Shown: positions 47,018 to 57,074 of the stretch, one piece after another
Layout: every line of letters starts with the position of its first letter
How positions within the stretch are numbered: the first letter of the stretch is position 1
DNA from: Ketobacter sp. MCCC 1A13808
GTDB taxonomy: Bacteria > Pseudomonadota > Gammaproteobacteria > Pseudomonadales > Ketobacteraceae
Assembly: GCF_009746715.1 (NCBI RefSeq)
Contig: NZ_VRKW01000006.1
Span: forward strand, 206,230 to 270,229
DNA: 64,000 nt
Direction: 5' to 3'
Notes under the pieces: model-generated
Seen by the model: only the letters and a program-made list of their open reading frames with translations
What the model was told of the DNA's origin: nothing
The model's database searches: none
Program-made: the position numbers and the translations under genes

Positions 47018-48706
47018 ATGGATTCTCAGGCTCATAGCTATCTCAGCGGACCGACTACACCACCGCTACTGGAAGAAACCATCGGGCAATGCCTTAATCG
47101 CATTGCCAAGCAATATCCACAAAGGGATGCCCTGGTCGTACGGCATCAGGATATTGCCTGGACCTACCAGGAATATTTGTTAGAAATTGATCGGCTGGCA
47201 ACAGGCCTGTTAAAGCTGGGTGTAAAACCCGGTGATCGCATTGGCATCTGGTCACCCAACCGGGTGGAATGGTGTCTTACCCAATACGCCACCGCCAAAA
47301 TCGGCGCTATCATGGTGTGCATCAATCCAGCCTACCGCTTGCATGAATTGGAATATGCGCTGAAGCAAGTGGAGTGCACAGTGTTGATCAGCGCGGAACA
47401 GTTCAAATCGAGCGACTACCTGGAAATGCTCGATCAATTAATACCGGAGCTGAAACAAGCGACCGCCGGTAAACTGCAGGCAGCGAATTTACCCCACCTC
47501 ACGACGGTTATCCGCATGGGACAGGGTAAAACACCGGGTATGTTTAACTTTGACAAGGTTTGTGATGAAGGTGGTGTGGCAGAGTATTTGCGATTGCGTG
47601 AATTAAACAAAGCGCTTAACCCCCACGATGCAATCAATATACAGTTCACCAGCGGTACCACCGGCAGTCCTAAAGGAGCCACCCTCACCCATCACAACAT
47701 CCTCAATAACGGTAATCAGGTTGCCCTGGGAATGAACCTGTGCGAACAGGATCGGGTGTGCATTCCCGTTCCGCTGTATCATTGCTTCGGTATGGTGATG
47801 GGTAATCTGGCCTGCCTGACACAGGGTGCCGCGGCCATCTTGCCGAGCGAAGCGTTTGATCCTGAAACCGTATTGGAAACCGTGGAAGCGGAGCGCTGTA
47901 CCGCTCTGCACGGCGTGCCTACCATGTTTATTGCAGAGTTGGAGACGCCAAACTTTGATGAATTTGATCTTAGCTCTTTGCGCACCGGCATTATGGCTGG
48001 CAGCCCCTGTCCTGCTGATGTAATGCGCAACGTGATATCCCGAATGCACATGCGAGAGGTCACCATAATGTACGGGCAAACCGAAACCAGCCCGGTGAAT
48101 CATATGACGGCACGCAATGATCCGCTTGATAAACGCTGCGAAACCGTAGGCAAAATCGGCCCGCACCAGGAAGTAAAAATCGTTGATGCCGACGGCAATA
48201 CCGTTGCCACCGGAGAAAAGGGTGAACTGTGCTGCCGGGGTTATTCCGTGATGAAAGGCTACTGGGGCGAAGAAGCACAAACCGGCTGTGCGATTGATGA
48301 AGAGCAATGGATGCATTCCGGTGATCTGGCGATCATGGACGCGGAGGGTTACGTGCAGATCGTCGGGCGCATAAAGGACATGATCATCCGGGGTGGCGAG
48401 AATATTTATCCTCGGGAAATTGAAGAGTTTCTTTATACTCATCCGGCGATTCAGGAGGCGCAGGTATTCGGTATCGCCGATGAAAAATTCGGCGAGGCAG
48501 TGTGTGCCTGGATCAAATTAAAGAAGTGTACCCGGCCTACCGAAGAAGACATCCTCGCGTTCTGTAAAGAGCGCATTGCTCACTTTAAGGTGCCGACGTT
48601 GATTCGTTTAGTAGACGAATTCCCGATGACGGTGACCGGGAAAATTCAAAAATTCAGAATGCGTGAACACATGCAGATGTCACTTAAGGAGAATATCAAC
48701 GCCTGA
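47018..48706 (+). CDS. Acyl-CoA synthetase (AMP-binding)
   Basis: Adenylate-forming ligase that activates a carboxylic acid to its CoA thioester, 562 residues. The phosphate-binding loop is [18 protein letters not shown] at about residues 210-227. Other core motifs are YGQTETSP, the adenylate motif [18 protein letters not shown] with hinge Asp, and the catalytic Lys in [13 protein letters not shown] near the C terminus. The family is the FadD/medium-chain type; the acid is unknown. A GGAG ribosome binding site precedes the ATG. Two TetR regulators follow, so the cluster may respond to an acyl-CoA or fatty acid. Confidence 0.93.
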   Translation: MDSQAHSYLSGPTTPPLLEETIGQCLNRIAKQYPQRDALVVRHQDIAWTYQEYLLEIDRLATGLLKLGVKPGDRIGIWSPNRVEWCLTQYATAKIGAIMVCINPAYRLHELEYALKQVECTVLISAEQFKSSDYLEMLDQLIPELKQATAGKLQAANLPHLTTVIRMGQGKTPGMFNFDKVCDEGGVAEYLRLRELNKALNPHDAINIQFTSGTTGSPKGATLTHHNILNNGNQVALGMNLCEQDRVCIPVPLYHCFGMVMGNLACLTQGAAAILPSEAFDPETVLETVEAERCTALHGVPTMFIAELETPNFDEFDLSSLRTGIMAGSPCPADVMRNVISRMHMREVTIMYGQTETSPVNHMTARNDPLDKRCETVGKIGPHQEVKIVDADGNTVATGEKGELCCRGYSVMKGYWGEEAQTGCAIDEEQWMHSGDLAIMDAEGYVQIVGRIKDMIIRGGENIYPREIEEFLYTHPAIQEAQVFGIADEKFGEAVCAWIKLKKCTRPTEEDILAFCKERIAHFKVPTLIRLVDEFPMTVTGKIQKFRMREHMQMSLKENINA

Positions 48707-48746
48707 CCGGCCACAAGGCGGCTTCGCGAGCGAATTCAGTCTGGTT

Positions 48747-48775
48747 TTGCATGGTTATTGCGTATTACTTACAAT
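48747..48775 (+). promoter_or_regulatory. Sigma-70 promoter of the first TetR gene
   Basis: TTGCAT at 48747-48752 and TACAAT at 48770-48775 are spaced by the ideal 17 bases, 33 bases before the ATG at 48809. The -10 box lies inside the inverted repeat at 48760-48779. Confidence 0.6.
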
Positions 48776-48779
48776 ACGC
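48760..48779. promoter_or_regulatory. Inverted-repeat operator overlapping the TetR promoter
   Basis: GCGTATT and AATACGC are exact inverted halves separated by six bases. The site covers the -10 box of the promoter and sits 29 bases before the start codon, the usual place for a TetR-family protein to repress its own gene. Confidence 0.6.
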
Positions 48780-48808
48780 TCGCGCAGCCACTCGACAAAG
48801 GCAGGATC

Positions 48809-49525
48809 ATGAGCATCACAAAGCCGGGCACCTTTACGCAAGCTGGCACACGGGGGAAATCGAAACGGGGCCGCACTCCCTCGATTGATATGGATAAAAT
48901 CGCCCATGCCGTGCGGAAAGTGAGCTTGGACGAGACCGACATTTCCATGAAAGATGTTGCCGATCATCTTGGGGTGAATGTGACCACTCTGTATCGACAT
49001 GTCGGCGGAATAGACGGTCTACGCCGTATTCGCGCGTCCTTGTCACGCAATGATCTGCCACCATTACCCGACGCCACAGGACATAGCTGGTCGAGCTGGC
49101 TTTGTGTTGTGGCCGAATACTACCGCAGCGCTCTGCTACAACACCCGGACCTACTCGATTTTGTGCAGGCCGCGCTGGATCCGGATTTTATCAACCTGGA
49201 AAAAGAAGCCAGCATACTGGTGGAATTTGGATTTGAGCCCCGTGCCGCCCTATTAGCACACAGCTTCCTGATCACCACCATCACCGGGTATGTGCAACAG
49301 GAACTGCAAACCATCGAAGACACCCGCTCCGGATACGCGCCCTATTACAGTCGCTTGTTCCAGAACCTGGATGCCCACCCGGAGCGTCTTCCCACCCTGA
49401 GCAACGTCAATCTAAGCCAGCGGGACCTGGATCGGGACCTGAATTTCAAATCCATCGTTACCTATGCGATTGCCGGCATCGCAAGCCAAAAAGGGGCACC
49501 TAAAAGCCAACAAACGGTATTGTGA
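48809..49525 (+). CDS. TetR-family transcriptional regulator
   Basis: DNA-binding repressor of 238 residues. The helix-turn-helix is near the N terminus (DISMKDVADHLGVNVTTLYRHVGG, outline, about residues 45-70), preceded by a basic arm (RGKSKRGRTPS). The C-terminal ligand-binding domain is helical. The ATG at 48809 was chosen because it lies just after a promoter and operator; the frame extends to 48758 but that part overlaps the operator. Expected to repress itself, and perhaps the acyl-CoA synthetase or the carboxylase operon; this is inferred. Confidence 0.85.
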   Translation: MSITKPGTFTQAGTRGKSKRGRTPSIDMDKIAHAVRKVSLDETDISMKDVADHLGVNVTTLYRHVGGIDGLRRIRASLSRNDLPPLPDATGHSWSSWLCVVAEYYRSALLQHPDLLDFVQAALDPDFINLEKEASILVEFGFEPRAALLAHSFLITTITGYVQQELQTIEDTRSGYAPYYSRLFQNLDAHPERLPTLSNVNLSQRDLDRDLNFKSIVTYAIAGIASQKGAPKSQQTVL

Positions 49526-49576
49526 TTGCCTTTCAGGCTTTATCCATCTATAAATGAACGGATCAAATAAACAAAT

Positions 49577-50296
49577 ATGCCAGAAGCCGTGACCGCTCGA
49601 AAAACTGCATTATCCCGCGATCGAATTATTAACGCCGCCTACAAGCTGGCCAAGAAAGATCCCATGAACGCGCTCAGCATGCGGAAAATTGCCACAGTGC
49701 TGAAAGTCACTCCGATGGCGATCTATAAGTATTTTGCCGATAAAAATGAACTCACCGCTGCGGTGATTGATAAACAATTGACAGACAGTCATCTGGTGCC
49801 GGAAGAGATCGATCGCAACGATTGGCGCTTATGGCTTAAAACGTCTTTTTCCCGGATGTGGGATGCCTATGACAGCGCGCCCAATATGATTCCCTACATG
49901 ACTCATGCCACCAGCTTCGGCCCTGCCGTATTGCAATGGCAGAACGAAACGTTGGGCGTCTTGATCAATGCCGGACTTACGCCGAAACAATCCTTAACGG
50001 CCTATGCAGCCATGTCAGAACTGGCAACCGGCAGCAATATTCTGGTTCCGGTGCGTGAACGGGGGGTGGAAAAAGTCTTTCCCACAATCTGGATCGCGCT
50101 GAAAAACGGCACCGTGCCACTCCCGGATGAAATCAGCAAAGCCCATAACAGCGTAGAAGATTACCCGTGGTTGTTAATGTGCGGCCAGGCCATGATAGAG
50201 GACATGAAAGACAGTCGCCGTGCCTTCATCAACGGGCTTGACCTGATTCTGGACAGCGTTAACTGTCAGATCCTGGCGAACCAAAAGGCGGACTGA
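49577..50296 (+). CDS. TetR/AcrR-family transcriptional regulator
   Basis: Second repressor, 239 residues, 51 bases after the first on the same strand. The helix-turn-helix is strong: LSRDRIINAAYKLAKKDP, then LSMRKIATVLKVTPMAIYKY and FADKNELTAAVID. The C-terminal part is a TetR_C-type helical domain. The two adjacent proteins are not close copies. Its targets cannot be read from the sequence. Confidence 0.88.
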   Translation: MPEAVTARKTALSRDRIINAAYKLAKKDPMNALSMRKIATVLKVTPMAIYKYFADKNELTAAVIDKQLTDSHLVPEEIDRNDWRLWLKTSFSRMWDAYDSAPNMIPYMTHATSFGPAVLQWQNETLGVLINAGLTPKQSLTAYAAMSELATGSNILVPVRERGVEKVFPTIWIALKNGTVPLPDEISKAHNSVEDYPWLLMCGQAMIEDMKDSRRAFINGLDLILDSVNCQILANQKAD

Positions 50297-50407
50297 GGCG
50301 ACAACACCAACAATCGCTCTGTAACTCTTTCCTCTTCAATTTTATTAAATGACATGGGCTTCGGTACCCGGGAGCGGCTCTGCCTGCCGCTCCCGCCTAA
50401 CAGCTTG

Positions 50408-50710
50408 CTACAACACTGACGCGAAGCCCTCAAATTCCGGGTGTCCCAAATAGATCCCCTTCGTATCGCCGGCATTAGCATGAGCAAGACGAAAAGCGTC
50501 TGATTTGGTCCAGTTGCGGAACGCTTCTTCGGATTCCCATTCCGAATGGGAAGCAAACAGGGTTTCCTCTTCACCGGTAGCGCCTTGCAGCAAATTGAAT
50601 TTTTTGAACCCCGGAACCGTCTCCAGGTGGGAGTCGCGGTTTTTCCACACGTTGATAAAATCCTGCTCACGGCCTTTGGTTATACGGAAGCGGTTCATAG
50701 CGATATACAT
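50408..50710 (-). CDS. Antibiotic-biosynthesis-monooxygenase-like protein (ABM fold)
   Basis: Small ferredoxin-like-fold protein of 100 residues. GGAGGGAATAACC precedes the ATG at 50710, a strong ribosome binding site; the frame extends to 50770 without support. The ABM pattern is visible in MYIAMNRFRITKGREQDFINVW, followed by TVPGFKKFNLLQGA, LFASHSEWESEEAFRNWTKS, and AHANAGDTKGIYLGHPEFEG (outlines). Relatives include heme-degrading HmoA-like enzymes and quinone monooxygenases. The substrate is not evident. Confidence 0.85.
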   Translation of the reverse strand: MYIAMNRFRITKGREQDFINVWKNRDSHLETVPGFKKFNLLQGATGEEETLFASHSEWESEEAFRNWTKSDAFRLAHANAGDTKGIYLGHPEFEGFASVL

Positions 50711-50845
50711 GGTTATTCCCTCCAGGTAAAAACAAAGCCTGAGTTTCCCACATGCCCGACCGGGAAACAAATATCCTGTTTGGGTTGAAATTCAGCTGAA
50801 TACATCGGAATATTCGGCCTATCACCCAACAAAAATAAGCGTCCC

Positions 50846-51778
50846 GTGGTCTATAAATCGCTCATTGTTCTTATTCTGGCTACTCTCTCCTTCTTCGCCC
50901 CTACAGCCTTTTCTGCCGACGCAAATGTCAAGCGCAACGACCTGAATCTGGCTGCGGTAAAAGCCTCGGTGGTAGAACTGAAGAGTGGCAAACCGCTGTT
51001 TGCTAAGCACGACGACTGGATAGCGCCTATTGCATCCCTAACCAAACTAATGACCGCTCTGGTGGTATTGGAAAGCGGGCAAAGCCTGGAAGAATGGGTT
51101 GAGATCCCCAAACCGGATCGCGAGACCAGCAAGAACGCTTACTCCCGTATGCGCATCACATCGCAATTGAAGCGCAAGGACTTACTCAGAATCGCATTAA
51201 TGTCTTCGGAGAATCTGGCAGCATACACGCTAGCACAAAGCTACCCCGGTGGCGTCACGGCTTTTGTTATCCAGATGAATGTGAAAGCTCATGAGCTGGG
51301 CATGCTGGACAGCACCTTTGTGGATGCCAGCGGTTTGTCGGTAGGGAACGTTTCAACAGCGGCGGATATGATCAAACTGACTAAAGCTGTGGCAGCAAAG
51401 AAAATCATTGGTGAATACTCGACGACTCCCGTTTTTACCGCCCGGTTTCGTAAGCCCCGGTATGTGCTTGGTTACGGCAACACCAATAGCCTCGTTCACA
51501 GCAGCCGCTGGCAGGTTGAACTGAGCAAAACCGGATACATCACCGAAGCCGGACGTTGCCTTGTGATGGTAAGCAAAATCGAAGGGAAAGAAGTGGCCAT
51601 GGTGTTTCTGGACTCCTTTGGCAAACGCACCCCGCTAGGGGATGCTGGCAGGGTCAAACGCTGGATTGCCACCGGTAGCGGAGGAAAAATTTCCGGGCTT
51701 GCGCTTCAGTATGAGCAAGATAAATCGAAGCACTATCCAGGGCTTAAAAACGAGAAAATGCAGGCGCAAATTAAGTGA
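50846..51778 (+). CDS. D-alanyl-D-alanine endopeptidase, PBP7-like
   Basis: Penicillin-binding protein of the S11 family that cuts D,D cross-links in peptidoglycan, 310 residues. The signal peptide is visible (LIVLILATLSFFAPTAFSA). The three active-site motifs are SLTK at 64-67 (Ser64), SEN at 121-123, and KTG at 228-230. It has no C-terminal amphipathic anchor, so it is the low-molecular-mass PBP7 (PbpG) type. The GTG start at 50846 is the only reasonable choice. It is followed by the RluF-like gene on the same strand. Confidence 0.9.
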   Translation: MVYKSLIVLILATLSFFAPTAFSADANVKRNDLNLAAVKASVVELKSGKPLFAKHDDWIAPIASLTKLMTALVVLESGQSLEEWVEIPKPDRETSKNAYSRMRITSQLKRKDLLRIALMSSENLAAYTLAQSYPGGVTAFVIQMNVKAHELGMLDSTFVDASGLSVGNVSTAADMIKLTKAVAAKKIIGEYSTTPVFTARFRKPRYVLGYGNTNSLVHSSRWQVELSKTGYITEAGRCLVMVSKIEGKEVAMVFLDSFGKRTPLGDAGRVKRWIATGSGGKISGLALQYEQDKSKHYPGLKNEKMQAQIK

Positions 51779-51821
51779 TTACAACGATCTTCTCTATCCA
51801 TCGGACCCAAGTGAATTTTTC

Positions 51822-52820
51822 GTGGCGAAATCAGTGACCTCTGGCGACGGCATCCGCCTGAACAAATTCATCAGCGATTCAGGCTATTGCTCCCGTCGCG
51901 AAGCGGACGCACATATTGGAGAAGGTGCGGTAACGGTAAACGGTAGCGTTGCTGGACTAGGCACACGAGTGATGCCCGGTGACACCGTAAAAGTGGGTTG
52001 GCAAAAAATCAAAAATGTCCCGGATAACAAGTCGGACCGGGTTTATATTGCCTACAATAAACCCGTCGGTATTACCTGCACAACAGACCAAAACGTGGCA
52101 GGCAACATTATTGATGCAGTTCGCCATAAGGAACGTGTTTTCCCAGTCGGACGCCTGGACAACCCCTCCGAAGGTTTGATTTTTTTAACCAGCGATGGCG
52201 ATATCGTTAATAAGATTCTGCGCGTTGGTAATGCTCACGAAAAAGAATACGTAGTAACGGTGAATAAGCCGATATCAGGTCAATTTGTTGAAAAAATGTC
52301 AAGCGGGATACCAATCCTGGGGACACGAACCAAACCGTGTAAAGTCGTAATGCAAAGCGCGCTGAGTTTCAAAATCATTCTAACGCAAGGCTTAAACCGG
52401 CAGATCCGCAGAATGTGTGAATATTTGGGCTATGAGGTGGTTAAGTTAAAGCGCGTGCGGATTATGTCGGTAAAGTTGGGCACGTTGAAATCGGGTCAGT
52501 GGCGTAATCTGACTGATAAGGAAATGGCGGGTATCCGGGAGGCGATTGCGACATCGGATAATAGTGCAGCGGCATCTCCGGGGAAGAAGGTGAGAGCGGG
52601 AGGCAGCAAAGCGCGAGTGAAAAAACCTTCTAAGGGCAATACCCCAGGCAAATCTCTGTCAGCAAAATCAACGACTGGTAAATCCGATTCGACTAAAGCC
52701 GCCAAGGGAAAGAGCCGATCGGGCAAAACAAGCGGTAAATTTGTTACCAGAAATTCCGGGGCGGGAAAATCAACCAGTCCACGCAAGTCGGGCCGAGGAA
52801 AGCCTGGTAGCCGCAAGTAG
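51822..52820 (+). CDS. RluF-like 23S rRNA pseudouridine synthase with basic tail
   Basis: RsuA/RluF-family pseudouridine synthase of 332 residues. The N-terminal S4 RNA-binding domain is IRLNKFISDSGYCSRREADA, and the catalytic motif is VGRLDNPSEGLIFLT with its Asp as nucleophile. QGLNRQIRRMCEYLGYEVV is the RNA-binding signature. The GTG at 51822 begins just before the S4 domain; the frame is open upstream to 51642 but overlaps the endopeptidase gene. The last about 75 residues are a Lys/Ser/Gly/Thr-rich low-complexity tail, probably disordered and RNA-binding. The target may be U2604 of 23S rRNA, as in RluF. Confidence 0.86.
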   Translation: MAKSVTSGDGIRLNKFISDSGYCSRREADAHIGEGAVTVNGSVAGLGTRVMPGDTVKVGWQKIKNVPDNKSDRVYIAYNKPVGITCTTDQNVAGNIIDAVRHKERVFPVGRLDNPSEGLIFLTSDGDIVNKILRVGNAHEKEYVVTVNKPISGQFVEKMSSGIPILGTRTKPCKVVMQSALSFKIILTQGLNRQIRRMCEYLGYEVVKLKRVRIMSVKLGTLKSGQWRNLTDKEMAGIREAIATSDNSAAASPGKKVRAGGSKARVKKPSKGNTPGKSLSAKSTTGKSDSTKAAKGKSRSGKTSGKFVTRNSGAGKSTSPRKSGRGKPGSRK

Positions 52821-52885
52821 TTCACCTGAATGACTCAATCTTGCATCACTATTTAACGTAGAGAAATGTACTGCTCTAATGTTGA

Positions 52886-53863
52886 TTACGCTGGTCTTTT
52901 AACAATAATACCGATAGACGTTACCGCATACCCGCTGATCAACAGCTTCAGATGCGGTGACATACTATAGGGCGGCGCATCAATATGATTATCAACCTGA
53001 CTTTCTCCAGTATTCAGATTCAAGGGGGCCACTATAAATCCTGATGCTTCAAGCTCCCCAATCAGCTGCCGTATGTCGCAGGCTCGATAAATGGAACAGC
53101 TCGGGTGTTCACAGGTATCATCATTTGAAGACAGATTAAATTCAGTCGTATGAACGGCCACACCACCCGGCTTCAGACACTCCACTGAATGCTTGATAAA
53201 ATCCAAGCCATGCTTCAATGAACCCAAATGCTCCAGCGCACAAGCAGACCAGGTAAAATCAAATTTTCCTTCAAGATCGTCGGGAATTTCATTCATATTG
53301 ACGGACCGGAATTGAACGCGGTCATCAAAATTTTCTCTAGAAATAAATTTCTCAGCCGCTGTATAAAGCCCTTCCAAACTGGACACATGCTGCATGGTAT
53401 CTACCCAGCCCTGTTCAGCGGCCTGCTGCTGTTCCAAATCAGTAGCCAGAACTCTACATCCATGCTGCGCAATCAACCCGGCTAGTGGCTCCCGGCCGCA
53501 ACCAAATCCCACCCCGCTCATACCAGGCCGCAACACGCCTGTTAGTTTCAGGGCCTGAAGAATATAGGCAAACTCCCATTGCTTACGGGAAAATCTGGCC
53601 GGGCTGTGCATGTCCCGACACCAATTTCGAAAAACGGGTGACAACAACTGGTTCGCAGTACACAACTGTGACACAGGCTCTTCAAGAGTAGGCTGGGGAA
53701 ATGCGCCGAAGTCAACAAGCTCCTGGCTTAAAAAATAACGGCGACGCCGCTCCACCCCAACCCGCAACTGCCAATAAGCTAAATAGGCGCTCCAAGTGAA
53801 CGGCACCATACGAACATACTTACGTACTCTTACCAATAACTGACGATTGGATATCACATCCAT
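52886..53863 (-). CDS. Class I SAM-dependent methyltransferase, polysaccharide cluster
   Basis: Predicted methyltransferase of 325 residues. SAM motif I is seen as GMSGVGFGCGREPLAGLI, followed by RVLATDLEQQQA (acidic end of strand 2) and FDFTWSACALEHLGSLKHG (motif around strand 4). An N-terminal helical region of about 100 residues precedes the Rossmann part. It is the last gene of the minus-strand cluster. The acceptor is probably a sugar or glycolipid; this is inferred from neighbours. Confidence 0.72.
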   Translation of the reverse strand: MDVISNRQLLVRVRKYVRMVPFTWSAYLAYWQLRVGVERRRRYFLSQELVDFGAFPQPTLEEPVSQLCTANQLLSPVFRNWCRDMHSPARFSRKQWEFAYILQALKLTGVLRPGMSGVGFGCGREPLAGLIAQHGCRVLATDLEQQQAAEQGWVDTMQHVSSLEGLYTAAEKFISRENFDDRVQFRSVNMNEIPDDLEGKFDFTWSACALEHLGSLKHGLDFIKHSVECLKPGGVAVHTTEFNLSSNDDTCEHPSCSIYRACDIRQLIGELEASGFIVAPLNLNTGESQVDNHIDAPPYSMSPHLKLLISGYAVTSIGIIVKRPA

Positions 53864-53903
53864 TCTGAGTATTCCTTCTCAACCTACTACCGAACTGCAT
53901 CGA

Positions 53904-55916
53904 CTAACTTAACCTTTCCTTGCGAGGGTCGAGTGCCACTACCCGACCCGGCTTAACGGTAGCCTCTTGCGCTAAAGCCGCTGCCATTTCACTTTTCCAG
54001 AGCAAATCCTCAACTTTACCTTGCGGGGCATAGCCAAGTGGGGCGCGCATCAACAAATCACGAATCGCTTCACAGTCACCGCTATCAAATAGTATCTGTA
54101 ACTCAGCCAGAAGGCCGTCTAACTCAGCCGCTTCAATCATGATTTCCTGAGCCTGCATGACCCTCGGATGACTGGTCGGCATGTCGTTCTCGCCTATTAG
54201 CAGCTCTTCATATAGCTTTTCGCCAGGTCTCAGCCCACTATAGGCGATCTCAATATCACCATCGTTATCACCTTCTTTAACCGACAACCCTGTTAATGCG
54301 ATCATCTTACGAGCCATCGCAGCGATTTTAACAGGCTCTCCCATGTCCAGTACGAATACTTCACCACCCTGTGCCATAGCACCGGCTTGAATCACCAATT
54401 GAGCCGCTTCGGGAATTGTCATGAAATAGCGAACCATATCAGCATGCGTCACGGTTACCGGGCCACCTTTCGCAATTTGCTCCTGAAACAGCGGAATCAC
54501 CGAGCCTGAGGACCCCAATACATTGCCGAAGCGAACAATGCCAAAGCGAGTTCGGCTCTTCGCTTTATTCTTAAGGGAGTGCTGAACCTGAAAAACCATT
54601 TCAGCTAGCCGCTTACTGGCCCCCATTATGCTCGTAGGACGAACCGCCTTGTCAGTGGAAACCAGAATGCACGCCTCTACACCAGCGTCACTTGCAAGCC
54701 GAGCGACATTGGCAGTGCCAAATAAGTTATTGCGTAGCCCTGCCACCAGATTATGCTCTACCATAGGAACATGCTTATACGCAGCCGCATGGTAAATGGT
54801 CTGGACACGGAAATTGTTCAACACAGAGCCAAGTAACTCCTGGTCCAGCACAGACCCCAAAATCGGAATCAAAGCACATTCATCAGGTACAACTGCTTTA
54901 GACTCTTCCAGCTCACGATGAATACGGTACAAACTGAATTCTGACTGATCCAGAAGTACCAAATTGCGAGGTTTTTGCTTTAAAATCTGACGACAAAGCT
55001 CCGAGCCGATCGACCCTCCGGCTCCCGTCACAAGAACCACTTTATCGCGAATATTGGCATGCATCAGCGATTTGTTAGGTGCCACCTCATCACGTCCCAA
55101 CAGATCCTCAATCTGTACGTCGCGAATCTCTTCCAGACGCGCTCGCCCCGACATCAAATCCCCCAAATCGGGAATACTGTGTACACGGACCGGCAAATGC
55201 GATAGTGACTCGATAATCTCCCGACGACGTGACCTGGATACTCCGGGCATAGCCAGTAGAACATCCTTTATACCCATTTTCTGGTACTGCTCTAAAAACC
55301 AGCTTCGGCTAACCACGGCCACGCCACTGATGACACGCCCGATGCGCTCCGGATCATCATCAACAAAGAGCACAGGTCGATATTCTTGGGAGTTGAGCAA
55401 AGACAGCATTACACGGGATCCAGCAGACCCGGCGCCATAAACAGCCACCCGGCGACGCTGGTTGTTTTGGGAAGCGAATATCCAATGCCGCAGAAAGAAT
55501 CTACCCCCGCCCACGAATAGCAACACCAAAACAAAATAAACAAAAGGAACGGACCTCGGCAACCACACCTGAAAAAGGAAACTCAAACAGGTCATAAATA
55601 CAGCAGATGCGAGGGCCCCTTTCAATACAGTCAAACCTGCATGTATACCAATATAACGAATGACGGCACGGTAAAGGCCCGTACGAACAAAAACCAGCAT
55701 AGTCGCGGCAGTTGTAAGAATTACCACCAACCATTCGCCTTCATTCAACCCAACGTGCTTAAAATCTAGCCGCAGGTTAAATGATAACCAATATGCAAAG
55801 GGTATTGCCAGAGCATCTGAAGCCAACAAAAGCATGCGTTTATAGTTACGTGGCATCGATTCCAGTTTCTTTAGCATAAAGTACCCAGTCTGCCTATTGA
55901 ATAAATCCATTTTCAT
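53904..55916 (-). CDS. WbpM-like UDP-GlcNAc 4,6-dehydratase
   Basis: Membrane-anchored nucleotide-sugar dehydratase of the WbpM/CapD/PglF family, which converts UDP-GlcNAc to a 4-keto-6-deoxy sugar. The 670-residue protein has four N-terminal membrane helices, a first Rossmann domain (VAVYGAGSAGSRVMLSLL), and a second catalytic SDR domain with VVLVTGAGGSIGSELCRQIL. The active site is STDKAVRPTSIMGASKRLAE (SMK-type: Met in place of Tyr, with Lys four residues on). A second in-frame ATG at 55877 (MLKKLESMPRNYKR) looks more like other WbpM starts. It supplies the precursor used by the initiating transferase gene upstream (55989). Confidence 0.92.
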   Translation of the reverse strand: MKMDLFNRQTGYFMLKKLESMPRNYKRMLLLASDALAIPFAYWLSFNLRLDFKHVGLNEGEWLVVILTTAATMLVFVRTGLYRAVIRYIGIHAGLTVLKGALASAVFMTCLSFLFQVWLPRSVPFVYFVLVLLFVGGGRFFLRHWIFASQNNQRRRVAVYGAGSAGSRVMLSLLNSQEYRPVLFVDDDPERIGRVISGVAVVSRSWFLEQYQKMGIKDVLLAMPGVSRSRRREIIESLSHLPVRVHSIPDLGDLMSGRARLEEIRDVQIEDLLGRDEVAPNKSLMHANIRDKVVLVTGAGGSIGSELCRQILKQKPRNLVLLDQSEFSLYRIHRELEESKAVVPDECALIPILGSVLDQELLGSVLNNFRVQTIYHAAAYKHVPMVEHNLVAGLRNNLFGTANVARLASDAGVEACILVSTDKAVRPTSIMGASKRLAEMVFQVQHSLKNKAKSRTRFGIVRFGNVLGSSGSVIPLFQEQIAKGGPVTVTHADMVRYFMTIPEAAQLVIQAGAMAQGGEVFVLDMGEPVKIAAMARKMIALTGLSVKEGDNDGDIEIAYSGLRPGEKLYEELLIGENDMPTSHPRVMQAQEIMIEAAELDGLLAELQILFDSGDCEAIRDLLMRAPLGYAPQGKVEDLLWKSEMAAALAQEATVKPGRVVALDPRKERLS

Positions 55917-55988
55917 CTAAACGCAATAACCTTATAAATCTGATAGCAATATACTCAAAATTTCTGCCAAGGCCAAAATTTAATCTTG

Positions 55989-57074
55989 TCATATTGTGTT
56001 AACTCGACCAGCCCCCATACTGATAACAACCATGCAAAGTGGAAGCCAAGCCAGAAAAACCAACCAAATGCCCCATTCAGGATAGATCGCAGACAACCAA
56101 GCTAAGGGTAATAACCAAAGCCCATTTACCAGCAACACCAGCAGACTTACCTTGCGGTGAGCGCTTGCCCGGGCTGCCCGCTCGGACATCGAACAGATCA
56201 AACGCTGCTGATAGCTCCGGGTCAACTTCTGATATGCGTGGCTACGATGAGCCTCATAGAATTTTTGTCCGTTCAACAAACGGGTTAACAAAGTGAACGA
56301 GGCATCCATCACAAACAACGCGGTTAAAATTAACCAGACCGGATAATCCGACCAACCTTGCTTCACCGAAAGTAATGCGAATGCAAATATCATAAACGCC
56401 AACCAAGTGCTTCCAACATCGCCCATAAAAATCCGCGCTGGCGGCCAATTCAAAATCAGAAACCCCAGAACGGCGGCAACAAGTAGAAGCATAACCTGAA
56501 TAAGCGAACCTTCCAGGCGACTACCATCAGACGAAAGCATTATCAAAATCGAGGATAACAAAACTGAAAGCACCTGTACTGAGGCGATACCGTCAATTCC
56601 GTCCATAAAATTAAATAAATTGATCCACCACAGGCCAGCAATTCCGACCAGTAGCAAGAAAAACCATCCACCAAGTTCCACTCCCAGAACATCAAATGGA
56701 GGCAATGCACCCAACCACAGGAGTAATAACAGCACCACGAAGGACTGTAAAAGAAAGCGAAACCGGGCAGGTACAGAGCGGATGTCGTCCCACAAACCTA
56801 AAGCCGCCAAAAACGACCCCAGTAAAAACACCACTCCAATGTAATCGAAGAAAAACAAAAGACCAGATAAGGTTGCCACCAGAACAACACCCAATCCACC
56901 CCCGTGAGGGGTAGACTCGACGTGGGAACTGCGTTCGTTAGGTAAATGGACTAACCCTAGGGATTCTGCACGCCGGAATACCTCACGCGAAACATACCAG
57001 GAGCAAAACAGAACTGGAATTAACCAATATAAAGAAAAGCCCATGAACTTTATTAATTCCCCGGTTAAATTCAA
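55989..57074 (-). CDS. WbpL-like initiating glycosyltransferase
   Basis: Polyprenyl-phosphate sugar-1-phosphate transferase of the MraY/WecA family, 361 residues with about ten membrane helices. Signatures are NERSSHVESTPHGGGLGVVL, LGLWDDIRSVP, the acidic INLFNFMDGIDG and RIFMGDVGSTWLAFM. The cytoplasmic EAHRSHAYQKL loop follows. It starts the lipid-linked repeat unit, probably with the sugar made by the WbpM-like dehydratase. It overlaps the GT2 gene by four bases (ATGA). Confidence 0.92.
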   Translation of the reverse strand: MNLTGELIKFMGFSLYWLIPVLFCSWYVSREVFRRAESLGLVHLPNERSSHVESTPHGGGLGVVLVATLSGLLFFFDYIGVVFLLGSFLAALGLWDDIRSVPARFRFLLQSFVVLLLLLWLGALPPFDVLGVELGGWFFLLLVGIAGLWWINLFNFMDGIDGIASVQVLSVLLSSILIMLSSDGSRLEGSLIQVMLLLVAAVLGFLILNWPPARIFMGDVGSTWLAFMIFAFALLSVKQGWSDYPVWLILTALFVMDASFTLLTRLLNGQKFYEAHRSHAYQKLTRSYQQRLICSMSERAARASAHRKVSLLVLLVNGLWLLPLAWLSAIYPEWGIWLVFLAWLPLCMVVISMGAGRVNTI

